Assembly: GCA_025928435.1 (NCBI GenBank)
Contig: JAICJM010000102.1
Span: 1 to 13,540, forward strand
Direction: 5' to 3'
From: Thermoleophilia bacterium
GTDB taxonomy: Bacteria; Actinomycetota; Thermoleophilia; Gaiellales; JAICJC01
DNA length: 13,540 nucleotides
The translations under genes were made by a program, and so were the position numbers. Shown piece after piece: positions 8,678 through 13,540 of this stretch; positions within the stretch are counted from its first letter, which is position 1; each line of letters starts with the position of its first letter. The notes below the pieces were generated by a model that made no database searches, had not been told where the DNA came from, and was given only the letters and a program-made list of their open reading frames with translations.

Positions 8678-8692
8678 CGGGTGTGACACCCG
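8678..8692. terminator. Short inverted repeat between the convergent phosphatase and STAS genes
   Basis: CGGGTGT and ACACCCG flank a single base, so as RNA this is about 5 bp with a 5-base loop. It lies between the convergent genes, nearer the STAS gene end at 8734, and could serve the minus-strand transcript. The rest of 8528-8733 shows nothing else I can support. Confidence 0.3.
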
Positions 8693-8733
8693 CACCGCCC
8701 CGCCGCCGGCCCTCCGAGCGCCACCGCCATCTA

Positions 8734-9081
8734 CTAGCTCGCGGCGACCGCCTCGGCCCGGGTCGGGTAGACCGGGAGCACGTCGGACACGGACACCAGG
8801 TCGAAGAGGCGGGTGACGCTGGTCCCCGGCACGGCCACGACGGCGAACCGGCGGGCCGGGTCGGCGGCGGCGACGCTGCGGTAGCCGGCGACCAGGACGC
8901 CGAGGATGCTCGAGTCGATGAACCCCGTCTCGGTCAGGTCGACGACGAGGTCTCCGCCGGCCGCGACCGCCTCCTCGACGTGGGCACGCACGTCCGGCGC
9001 GGTCGACAGGTCGTGCTCGCCCCGCAGGACGAGCACGCGCGTCTCTCCGACGGTCTCAACCCCGATCTGCTCGGTGCGCAC
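8734..9081 (-). CDS. STAS-domain anti-anti-sigma factor
   Basis: Small cytoplasmic protein of 115 residues with the SpoIIAA/RsbV fold. It contains LRGEHDLSTAP near residue 19, VVDLTETGFIDSS near 46, and the phosphorylatable serine in Asp56-Ser57-Ser58. In SpoIIAA the equivalent serine is phosphorylated by the anti-sigma kinase; unphosphorylated protein captures the anti-sigma factor and frees sigma. The residue after the serine pair is Ile where many homologues have Gly. The frame continues upstream to 9195, but the GTG at 9081 has GGAGGGG just before it on the coding strand and starts directly at the domain, so it is the better start. It is convergent with the SpoIIE phosphatase and divergent from the DJ-1 gene. 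The partner kinase could be the RsbA-like protein at the window start or one of the HATPase-like proteins near 10 kb. Confidence 0.9.
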   Translation of the reverse strand: MRTEQIGVETVGETRVLVLRGEHDLSTAPDVRAHVEEAVAAGGDLVVDLTETGFIDSSILGVLVAGYRSVAAADPARRFAVVAVPGTSVTRLFDLVSVSDVLPVYPTRAEAVAAS

Positions 9082-9133
9082 ATCCCCTCCGAATCGGCAT
9101 CGAAGCAGCGACGATCTTACCTGCCCGGGAGAC

Positions 9134-9158
9134 GTTTGCAGCCCCTCCCGTAGGGGTA
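9134..9158 (+). promoter_or_regulatory. SigB/SigF-like promoter of the DJ-1/PfpI gene
   Basis: GTTT (9134-9137), 16 bases, then GGGTA (9154-9158). A second GGGTAC lies at 9167-9172 but has no matching upstream box. The start codon is 41 bases below the -10, leaving room for a leader with the ribosome site GGAAGG at 9185-9190. A SigB-type promoter suits a DJ-1 stress protein. Confidence 0.5.
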
Positions 9159-9198
9159 GGCGAGGCGGGTACGGAAACGCCATCGGAAGGATCACAAC

Positions 9199-9780
9199 AT
9201 GGCTCAGCTACAGGGCAAGAAGATCGCATTCCTGGCCACGGACGGCGTGGAGCAGGTCGAGTTCACCGAGCCGTTCGAGGCGGTGCAGAAGGCCGGCGCC
9301 GATGCCGAGCTGATCTCGCTGGAGCAGGGGAGCATCCAGGGCTTCGAGCACCTCGACAAGGGCAAGGCGTTCGAGGTCGACCGGGCTGTCGAGGACGCCG
9401 ACGCGTCGGACTACGACGCGCTGGTGCTGCCCGGCGGCGTGGCGAATCCCGACCACCTGCGGACGGACCCGGCTGCCGTCGAGTTCGTGCGCTCGTTCTT
9501 CGAGCAGGGCAAGCCCGTCGGGGCGATCTGCCACGCGCCGTGGATGCTGGCCGAGGCCGGCGTCGTCGACGGCGTCCGCCTGACGTCGTGGCCGAGCCTC
9601 CAGACCGACCTGCGCAACGCGGGTGCCGACTGGGTCGACGAGGAGGTCGTCACCGACGGCGGCCTCGTCACGAGCCGCAAGCCCGACGACCTGCCGGCGT
9701 TCTGCCGCACGATCGTCGAGGAGTTCGCTCAAGCGCAGCACGCCGCGCAGCGCGAGCGCGCGGGCGCCGCTCGCTCCTGA
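9199..9780 (+). CDS. DJ-1/PfpI-family protein (general stress protein, class I glutamine amidotransferase-like)
   Basis: Protein of 193 residues with the PfpI/YhbO subfamily layout. The nucleophile elbow is AICHAPW, with Cys111 followed by His112, and the conserved acidic residue that tunes the cysteine is Glu21 (in GVEQVEFTEP). LVLPGG near residue 75 is typical of the fold. Relatives are described as stress-induced deglycase/glyoxalase-like or chaperone-like proteins, some formerly called intracellular proteases; the exact activity cannot be read from sequence. The ATG at 9199 has GGAAGG eight bases upstream. The gene is divergent from the STAS gene and shares a 117-base intergenic region with it. 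The C-terminal tail (AQAQHAAQRERAGAARS) is charged, low complexity and probably disordered. Confidence 0.93.
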   Translation: MAQLQGKKIAFLATDGVEQVEFTEPFEAVQKAGADAELISLEQGSIQGFEHLDKGKAFEVDRAVEDADASDYDALVLPGGVANPDHLRTDPAAVEFVRSFFEQGKPVGAICHAPWMLAEAGVVDGVRLTSWPSLQTDLRNAGADWVDEEVVTDGGLVTSRKPDDLPAFCRTIVEEFAQAQHAAQRERAGAARS

Positions 9781-9798
9781 GTCCGCCGCCCGGCGTTC

Positions 9799-9825
9799 GC
9801 GGGGGCCGGCGATCCCGGCCCCCGC
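9799..9825 (+). terminator. Terminator-like hairpin after the DJ-1 gene
   Basis: A perfect 11-bp GC stem (GCGGGGGCCGG / CCGGCCCCCGC) with the 5-base loop CGATC, 18 bases after the stop codon. It lacks a T-tract, like the other terminator candidates here, but it is the strongest hairpin in the window. Confidence 0.65.
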
Positions 9826-9901
9826 CGCCGACGGGTGGGCCCGCGGCGAAGCCTGCACCGCGCGTTGGGCCAGTCGGCGCTGACGCGCCACCCGCGCAGG
9901 G

Positions 9902-9921
9902 CTCATACCCGCCAGGGTGAG
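9902..9921 (-). terminator. Weak hairpin after the minus-strand HATPase-like gene
   Basis: ACCC/GGGT, extended by CTC/GAG across a two-base bulge, around the loop GCCA. It lies 4 bases beyond the stop codon of the minus-strand gene ending at 9926. The pairing is imperfect, so this is only a possible transcript end. Confidence 0.3.
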
Positions 9922-9925
9922 GGCC

Positions 9926-10255
9926 TCACACGCGCCGCAGCGGCGTCCGCGCGAAGCGGAAGGACACGCGGTCGTCCGTCACCGTGGCGTCGAGGTGTGC
10001 GAGCGTCTCGGCGAGGCCGCCGGCCCAGGCTCCGGCGGCCGTCAGGACGACCTCGGCCGCCGACGGTTCGAGCGACGCCGTCAGCGTCACCTCGTCCGCG
10101 TTCGCGGCGGCGACGGCCACCGCGACCGCGCCGCCCGCCCGGTCGGCCGCGAGCGGCGGCAGGCCTGCCCGCACCGCGAGCGCGGTGGTCGCGTGGCGGG
10201 CGATCTCGCCCCGCGCCGGGCCGTTTAGCAGTCTGAGTGTGATGGTAGGTTCCAT
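9926..10255 (-). CDS. Hypothetical protein, probably a degenerate RsbW-like (HATPase-fold) regulator
   Basis: Predicted protein of 109 residues. I do not recognise a named family with certainty. Strong third-position GC supports coding. The layout (beta strand TITLRLL, then helix ARHATTALAVRAGLPPLAADR, then AVAVAVAAANADEVTLTA, then strand-helix-strand ending LDATVTDDRVSFRF) follows an RsbW-type anti-sigma domain. The usual glutamate and asparagine of the N-box are absent, and no glycine-rich ATP loops are visible, so it is unlikely to be a kinase. The ATG at 10255 lies 3 bases from the ATG of the divergent HATPase-like gene, and I see no Shine-Dalgarno sequence. It may be an interaction-only partner in the switching system; that role is inference. 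Confidence 0.6.
   Translation of the reverse strand: MEPTITLRLLNGPARGEIARHATTALAVRAGLPPLAADRAGGAVAVAVAAANADEVTLTASLEPSAAEVVLTAAGAWAGGLAETLAHLDATVTDDRVSFRFARTPLRRV
10223..10247 (+). promoter_or_regulatory. Imperfect SigB/SigF-like promoter of the plus-strand HATPase gene
   Basis: GTTT (10223-10226), 16 bases, then TGGTA (10243-10247), one mismatch from GGGTA. The ATG at 10259 lies 12 bases below the -10, almost the same geometry as at formate dehydrogenase. The element lies inside the first codons of the divergent minus-strand gene. Confidence 0.4.
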
Positions 10256-10258
10256 CGC

Positions 10259-10645
10259 ATGGATGGGGGGGAGCCGCAGCTGGTCGCAGAGCTCGTCGTC
10301 CCGGCCGAGGTCGGCATGTTGTCACTTTGCCGGACGACGCTCGTGGGGGTTGTGTCCGGGCTTCCCATCACCGACCGCCGGCTCGACGACCTGAAGCTCG
10401 TGCTGTCGGAGGTGTGCGGCGCTGCGATGGAGCGCACGCACGCGGCCGACGGCACCGTCGACATCGGGTTCCGGCGGTCTGCCGACGAGATCGAGGTGAG
10501 CGTGCGCGACCGCGGGCCCGACCTGGCCGAGGGCCACATGCTGGCCGTCCAGCTGCTCGAGAAGCTGTGCTCACGGATCGACGTCGAGCACCACCCCGAG
10601 GGGCCCGGCAGGATCGTGCGCTTCGCCCAGCAGCTCCCCGCCTGA
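10259..10645 (+). CDS. RsbW-like ATP-binding/anti-sigma domain protein with an altered N-box
   Basis: Protein of 128 residues matching the HATPase_c_2 (RsbW/SpoIIAB) layout: AELVVPAE near residue 10, the helix LDDLKLVLSEVCGAAM near 42, the strand-rich DEIEVSVRDRGPDL near 77, and a C-terminal LEKLCSRIDVEHHPEGPGRIVRF. The N-box normally reads E-x-x-x-N. Here Glu51 is kept but the Mg-binding Asn position is Ala55. The G1-like DRGPD (Asp84, Gly86) remains, while the glycine-rich G2 lid is replaced by GHMLAVQLL. ATP binding and kinase activity are therefore doubtful, and a sequestering role (binding sigma or STAS without phosphorylation) is more likely. The ATG at 10259 includes the first beta strand; the ATG at 10316 would remove it. 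It is convergent with the iron permease-like gene, 13 bases away. Confidence 0.75.
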   Translation: MDGGEPQLVAELVVPAEVGMLSLCRTTLVGVVSGLPITDRRLDDLKLVLSEVCGAAMERTHAADGTVDIGFRRSADEIEVSVRDRGPDLAEGHMLAVQLLEKLCSRIDVEHHPEGPGRIVRFAQQLPA

Positions 10646-10658
10646 CGCCCGCGGCCGG

Positions 10659-11066
10659 TCATTCGGCGGCGTCCGTCTGCCGGTGGCGCTCCCGCAGCTG
10701 CACGGCGTGGGTGTCCAGGCGGGAGTGCGACTCGTGCTCGGCGCCGATCAGCTCGTTGCGGGCCTCGGAGACGCGTATGAGCTCGTCGAGCTTCAGGTTG
10801 AGCGCCTTCGACTCGCGGCTCGACGTGTGCTGGACGGCACAGACCATGACGAGGGTCGCGAGCGCCACGAACATCGAGATCGCGGACACGACGGCCGTGT
10901 CGCGCAGGCCGACGGCGACGACCGCGATGATCGCGCCCACGTCGCAGACGACGATCGCGGCGAACGTGCCCTCGCGGCCGAGCAGCTCGCTGATGCGGTC
11001 GATCAGACGGCTCGCACGCGGCCGCTGCGAGCCGGCCTTGGCGATCGGATCGTCCCGGCGCTCCAC
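10659..11066 (-). CDS. Low-affinity iron permease-family small membrane protein
   Basis: Protein of 135 residues from the GTG at 11066. It has two hydrophobic segments (GTFAAIVVCDVGAIIAVVAVGL, near residue 33 on; VVSAISMFVALATLVMVCAV, near 59 on), followed by the signature VQHTSSRESKALNLKLDELIR and ARNELIGAE. This matches the bacterial low-affinity iron permease family as I recall it. Transport has been shown for a yeast relative (Fet4); the function of short bacterial members is not established. The C-terminal tail is charged and possibly coiled-coil. The frame is open to a GTG at 11111, but that codon lies in a hairpin that appears to end the upstream gene, and the extra residues show no conservation I recognise. 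GGGGGCGG just before GTG 11066 may be a ribosome site, although a promoter candidate lies very close upstream. Confidence 0.72.
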   Translation of the reverse strand: MERRDDPIAKAGSQRPRASRLIDRISELLGREGTFAAIVVCDVGAIIAVVAVGLRDTAVVSAISMFVALATLVMVCAVQHTSSRESKALNLKLDELIRVSEARNELIGAEHESHSRLDTHAVQLRERHRQTDAAE

Positions 11067-11075
11067 CCGCCCCCG

Positions 11076-11100
11076 GTACCCGGCGCGGCCTGGGAATAAC
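11076..11100 (-). promoter_or_regulatory. Possible SigB/SigF-like promoter of the iron permease-like gene
   Basis: On the minus strand GTTA (11100-11097), 15 bases, then GGGTAC (11081-11076). The GTG at 11066 is 11 bases past the end of GGGTA, giving the nearly leaderless geometry seen at 1065 and 10259. The -35 has A instead of T at its last base and overlaps the 11094-11120 hairpin, so confidence is low. Confidence 0.3.
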
Positions 11101-11120
11101 CGGTCTTGCACCGGTTATTC
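11094..11120 (-). terminator. Perfect hairpin overlapping the pcp stop codon
   Basis: GAATAACCGGT (11094-11104) and ACCGGTTATTC (11110-11120) form an 11-bp stem around CTTGC. The minus-strand pcp stop TAA (11117-11115) lies inside the first transcribed arm, and the second arm carries TTATT. It is an AT-rich island in very GC-rich DNA. A terminator for pcp or a processing site separating it from the iron permease-like gene is the simplest reading. Confidence 0.55.
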
Positions 11121-11729
11121 AGCGGCGGCTCTCGCGGTGATCTCGACGGCGCGCCTGAGCGTATCGAGCCCCATGCTCGGCCCGCCCGCGCCGGCGGCCT
11201 GCTCCGGCAGGCAGGGTAGGTGGACGAACCCGCCCCGCAGATCCGGCCGCTCCGTCGCGATGAGGTGCATCAGGCCGTAGAAAAGGTGGTTGCACACGAA
11301 GCCGCCGGCGTCGGGCGACGGCGCGGCGGGGATGCCGGCGCCGACGAGCGCCGACACGATCCCGGTGACCGGCAGCGTCGCCCAGTAGGCTGCCGGGCCG
11401 CCGGGGAGCACCGGCTGTTCGGCGAGCGCCTGCCCGGACTCGTCCGCCTCGACTGCCGTGACGAGGTTGAGGGCGACTCGCTCGACGCTGACGCGGTCGC
11501 GGCCGTCTGCCTGCCCCAGCGCCACGACGGCCGCCGGGCGCTCGGCGGCGATCGCGTCCGCGAGCGCCCGGGTGGCCTCGCCGTAGACGACCGGAAGCAC
11601 GACCGTGCCCAGGTCGAGATCCGCCGGCCGGCGGGCGGCGAGCGCGGCGAGCGCGGCGCCCGACGAGTTGACCTCCCGCCCGCCGAACGGCTCGAACGCG
11701 GAGACGAGGACGCGGCCGGCCGAGTCAGC
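11115..11729 (-). CDS. pcp: Pyroglutamyl-peptidase I, frame lacking a canonical start codon
   Basis: Cysteine peptidase (C15 family) that removes N-terminal pyroglutamate. In the frame starting at the GTG at 11600, the triad is Glu40 (SVERVALN), Cys103 (GGFVCN) and His127 (GFVHLP). Spacings of 63 and 24 match Glu81, Cys144 and His168 of the Bacillus enzyme, so GTG 11600 would be about 41 residues too late. Upstream in the same frame the true N-terminus is present: RVLVSAFEPFGG from 11714, then VNSSGAALAAL. The frame is open back to the TGA at 11744-11742 but has no ATG, GTG or TTG before 11600. It overlaps the end of the peroxidase gene by a few bases at a run of six G (11734-11729). Sequencing error, +1 frameshifting from the peroxidase frame, or a recent lesion are the options; the intact catalytic half argues against an old pseudogene. 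Confidence 0.8.
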   Translation of the reverse strand, partial: ADSAGRVLVSAFEPFGGREVNSSGAALAALAARRPADLDLGTVVLPVVYGEATRALADAIAAERPAAVVALGQADGRDRVSVERVALNLVTAVEADESGQALAEQPVLPGGPAAYWATLPVTGIVSALVGAGIPAAPSPDAGGFVCNHLFYGLMHLIATERPDLRGGFVHLPCLPEQAAGAGGPSMGLDTLRRAVEITARAAAE

Positions 11730-13293
11730 CCCCCAGCGGGTTCAGGACCTTCGCCTTGCCGTTGGCGGCGAAGAGCAGCAGGTCGACCATCCGGAAGGTG
11801 TTCGGGTCGGGGCCGAGCTGCGGCCGCCAATCCGGGTCGCGGACGATCGAGAACGTGCTGCCCTCCATCGCCCGGTGGAACGTCTCCGCCACGACCCGCG
11901 CGCCGACGCCCGTGAGCCGGCCCTGGTTCAGCTCGGCCTCGCGCAGGATGTAGAACCAGAGCGGCGTGTCGGTCACCACCCGGGCGACCTGCTTCTTCGT
12001 CAGCGTCTCCAGGGTCGCCGCACCGCTGCCGTCGCGGATCTGCGCCTTCGTCAGCGGCTTCACGTCGACGCCCTTGCTCTTCATGAGCGCGACCATCTGC
12101 TGGCCGGTCGCGAGCGCCACCATCCGGGCGCGCGTCAGGTTGCGGTAGGCGAGGTTGCGGTCGATGCCCGGGGGCGGCGGCGTGCCGCCGATCGAGCCCG
12201 TCGGGAGGTCGTGCAGCGGCAGGACGAGCCTCGTGTCGATCCGCTGGGCCCGGTTGAACTCGTTCTCCGTGACGGTCAGGTCCTCCCGGCCCGCCTCGCC
12301 GAAGTTGTAGAGGCGCCGGAAATCGGCGATCCAGATGCCGAGCAGGTGGTCCTGACCGTCCAGGTTGCCGCTCGTGCCCGTGAAGTGGAACAGCAGGTCG
12401 AGCGTGCCGGCGCCGTCCGGGAAGTCGACGTTCCAGTTGTAGGCGGCCCGGACCATGCTGTGGCCGAGCCGGTAGGCGGCCACCGAGAACTCGAGCGGCA
12501 TCGTCGGCATGGCGGTCGGCGCCGCCCCCACCTCGAACACCTTGCGGCCGTTCTTGAAGACGTCCGCCACCACCGACCGCTGGCAGATGCGGGGCAGGAA
12601 GTCGGTGCGGATCATCCACTGGTAGTGCCTCGTGACCTTCCGGCGGGCGCGGCTGAACATCTGCCCCGGCGGCGTCGACTTCGGCAGCGTGTCGCACACG
12701 CGGTTGTGGAAGCGGATGAACATCAGGTGCGTCTGGGCGACGGCCAGGTTCTCGTCGTTGCGCAGCTCGGGGATATGGGCCTTGCGCCGCGCCGCCGCGG
12801 CCCCCTTGCCGACGCGGGGCAGGTCGTGGTCGGACCTGGCCGGCTCGACCGTGTTGCCCATCTTCAGGCGCAGGCCGTCGCTGTAGAACTGCGCCGACAC
12901 CGGGTCGGACGGGCCCGCCCCGTACAGCGAGTCGAGGTCGAGGACGGGGGAGCGGCCCTGCAGCATCCGCGCCGGCGACACGTCGTCGCCGAACGTGACG
13001 TTCGTCTTGTCGGCGGTCAGGTCGTGGTCGATGAACTGTCCCAGGTAGGTGAACCCGGAGGGGATCCGCGAGGTCCGCGTCGGCCCTGCCGCCTGCGTCA
13101 TCGCGATCGCGAGCTTCCGGCGCGTCTTCTCGCCGATCTGGTGCCCGGCGCCGGACGGCCCCATCCGCGAGAAGCGGAAGGGCGGCGCCTTCGCCTCAAC
13201 CTCCGGCGCGAGCGGGCGGGGCCGACCGCCGCCGCTCTCCGTCAGAAGCCCCTCGCCCAGCACGTAGTAGCTCTCGGAACCATGCTGTTCCAT
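11725..13293 (-). CDS. Animal-type haem peroxidase (myeloperoxidase/cyclooxygenase superfamily)
   Basis: Protein of 522 residues. The catalytic landmarks of the superfamily are all visible: GQFIDHDLT with Gln86, Asp89 and distal His90; LRNDENLAV with Arg178 and Glu181; and YRLGHSM with proximal His278. By the myeloperoxidase scheme as I recall it, Asp89 and Glu181 correspond to the residues that form ester bonds with haem, and Arg178 to the distal arginine. THLMFIRFHNRVCD (near 188) is the conserved helix after the arginine. I see no signal peptide, so it may be cytoplasmic or exported by another route. The substrate is unknown; halide or organic peroxidation is possible. The ATG at 13293 is preceded by AGGAGG (13306-13301) with a 7-base spacer; the frame extends to 13320, but those residues lack support. 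It is followed directly by the pcp frame and preceded by an ABC transporter gene. Confidence 0.9.
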   Translation of the reverse strand: MEQHGSESYYVLGEGLLTESGGGRPRPLAPEVEAKAPPFRFSRMGPSGAGHQIGEKTRRKLAIAMTQAAGPTRTSRIPSGFTYLGQFIDHDLTADKTNVTFGDDVSPARMLQGRSPVLDLDSLYGAGPSDPVSAQFYSDGLRLKMGNTVEPARSDHDLPRVGKGAAAARRKAHIPELRNDENLAVAQTHLMFIRFHNRVCDTLPKSTPPGQMFSRARRKVTRHYQWMIRTDFLPRICQRSVVADVFKNGRKVFEVGAAPTAMPTMPLEFSVAAYRLGHSMVRAAYNWNVDFPDGAGTLDLLFHFTGTSGNLDGQDHLLGIWIADFRRLYNFGEAGREDLTVTENEFNRAQRIDTRLVLPLHDLPTGSIGGTPPPPGIDRNLAYRNLTRARMVALATGQQMVALMKSKGVDVKPLTKAQIRDGSGAATLETLTKKQVARVVTDTPLWFYILREAELNQGRLTGVGARVVAETFHRAMEGSTFSIVRDPDWRPQLGPDPNTFRMVDLLLFAANGKAKVLNPLGG

Positions 13294-13300
13294 GACCCGA

Positions 13301-13306
13301 CCTCCT
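13301..13306 (-). promoter_or_regulatory. Shine-Dalgarno sequence of the peroxidase gene
   Basis: On the minus strand AGGAGG, seven bases before the ATG at 13293. It is the best ribosome site in the window and decides the start in favour of the internal ATG. No SigB-like box lies between here and the ABC gene end at 13356. Confidence 0.7.
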
Positions 13307-13355
13307 GCCCTCGGATTCACGTGGCCTTCGACTCAGGAGCCGCGTGATGCTACGC

Positions 13356-13540
13356 CTATCTGCGGCCGCGTGCAGATACCGCCGAGCGGCGCGCCCGGCC
13401 GTCCGCGGCAGGCAGGTCGGACGGCGTCTCGAGCGCGCCGGCAAGTCGCTGGAACGGGCCCTCGGTCGCGGCCAGCTCGGCGGGCGTGCCGCGCTGGACG
13501 ATCCGGCCGCGCTCGACGACGAGCACCGCGTCGGCCCGGC
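13356..13540 (-). CDS. ABC transporter ATP-binding protein, C-terminal fragment
   Basis: Only the last 61 residues before the TAG (13358-13356) are in the window, in the frame whose first complete codon starts at 13538. The fragment begins RADAVLVVERGRIVQRGTP, then AELAATEGPFQRLAG, the typical end of an ABC nucleotide-binding domain after the H-loop. The wording GPFQRL resembles fused permease-ATPase exporters, but the Walker and signature motifs are outside the window, so the substrate and type cannot be stated. The tail after LETPSDL is arginine-rich and not conserved. It lies 62 bases upstream of the peroxidase start on the same strand. Confidence 0.75.
   Translation of the reverse strand, partial: RADAVLVVERGRIVQRGTPAELAATEGPFQRLAGALETPSDLPAADGRARRSAVSARGRR
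13357..13378 (-). terminator. Inverted repeat at the end of the ABC transporter gene
   Basis: TATCTGC (13357-13363) and GCAGATA (13372-13378) form a 7-bp stem with an 8-base GC-rich loop. It spans the TAG stop and the preceding codons. No T-tract follows, so it may be a weak terminator or 3' stabiliser between the ABC gene and the peroxidase gene. Confidence 0.35.

Noticed and set aside
9082..9195. N-terminal extension of the STAS protein to 9195
   Set aside because: The extra 38 residues resemble no domain, and GTG 9081 has a strong ribosome site immediately before it.
9903..10325. Arginine/glycine-rich minus-strand frame overlapping the HATPase-like pair
   Set aside because: Its composition is typical of an out-of-frame reading. 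The 9926-10255 frame has the expected GC-rich third positions and a plausible fold.
13196..13444. 82-residue minus-strand frame across the ABC/peroxidase junction
   Set aside because: It overlaps the supported ABC tail and the peroxidase start in another frame and shows no domain.

Overview
This is a very GC-rich chromosomal segment. The third-position GC bias, the dense partner-switching regulators and a selenocysteine formate dehydrogenase paired with an NrfD-type anchor suggest a high-GC actinobacterium. My best guess is the Thermoleophilia (Solirubrobacterales/Gaiellales), but that rests on recalled family resemblance and no search was run. I saw no rRNA, tRNA, CRISPR array, insertion sequence or phage gene.

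Layout. Positions 1-710 (+) hold the 3' part of an RsbA-like anti-sigma regulator (MEDS sensor plus HATPase). Positions 711-1064 are a non-coding leader with two strong hairpins, a G-rich repeat and a SigB/SigF-like promoter. Positions 1065-5961 (+) are a three-gene operon with 4-base start/stop overlaps: formate dehydrogenase alpha (in-frame UGA read as selenocysteine, with a SECIS hairpin just downstream), a four-cluster ferredoxin beta subunit, and an NrfD-family membrane subunit. Positions 6002-8527 (+) encode a PAS-GAF-PAS-GAF-SpoIIE phosphatase. Positions 8734-9081 (-) encode a STAS anti-anti-sigma factor. Positions 9199-9780 (+) encode a DJ-1/PfpI stress protein. Positions 9926-10255 (-) and 10259-10645 (+) are two divergent genes whose start codons lie 3 bases apart. 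Both look like degenerate RsbW-fold proteins. Positions 10659-13540 (-) read, in transcription order, as the tail of an ABC transporter, an animal-type haem peroxidase, a pyroglutamyl peptidase with no start codon of its own, and a low-affinity iron permease-like protein.

How the parts fit. Up to five proteins belong to serine-phosphorylation partner switching: one MEDS-HATPase kinase/anti-sigma, one PP2C phosphatase, one STAS protein and two degenerate HATPase-like proteins. They are interleaved with redox or stress functions (formate oxidation, DJ-1, haem peroxidase). Elements of the form GTTT-N15/16-GGGTA, the recalled actinobacterial SigB/SigF type, precede the formate dehydrogenase operon, the DJ-1 gene, one HATPase gene and, more weakly, the iron permease-like gene. 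I infer a general-stress regulon whose control proteins are encoded among its targets. No sigma factor is encoded in the window.

The observations most worth checking are the selenocysteine/SECIS site, the pyroglutamyl peptidase frame with no initiation codon beside a six-G run, the shared promoter geometry, and the mirror-image HATPase pair lacking ATP-binding residues.
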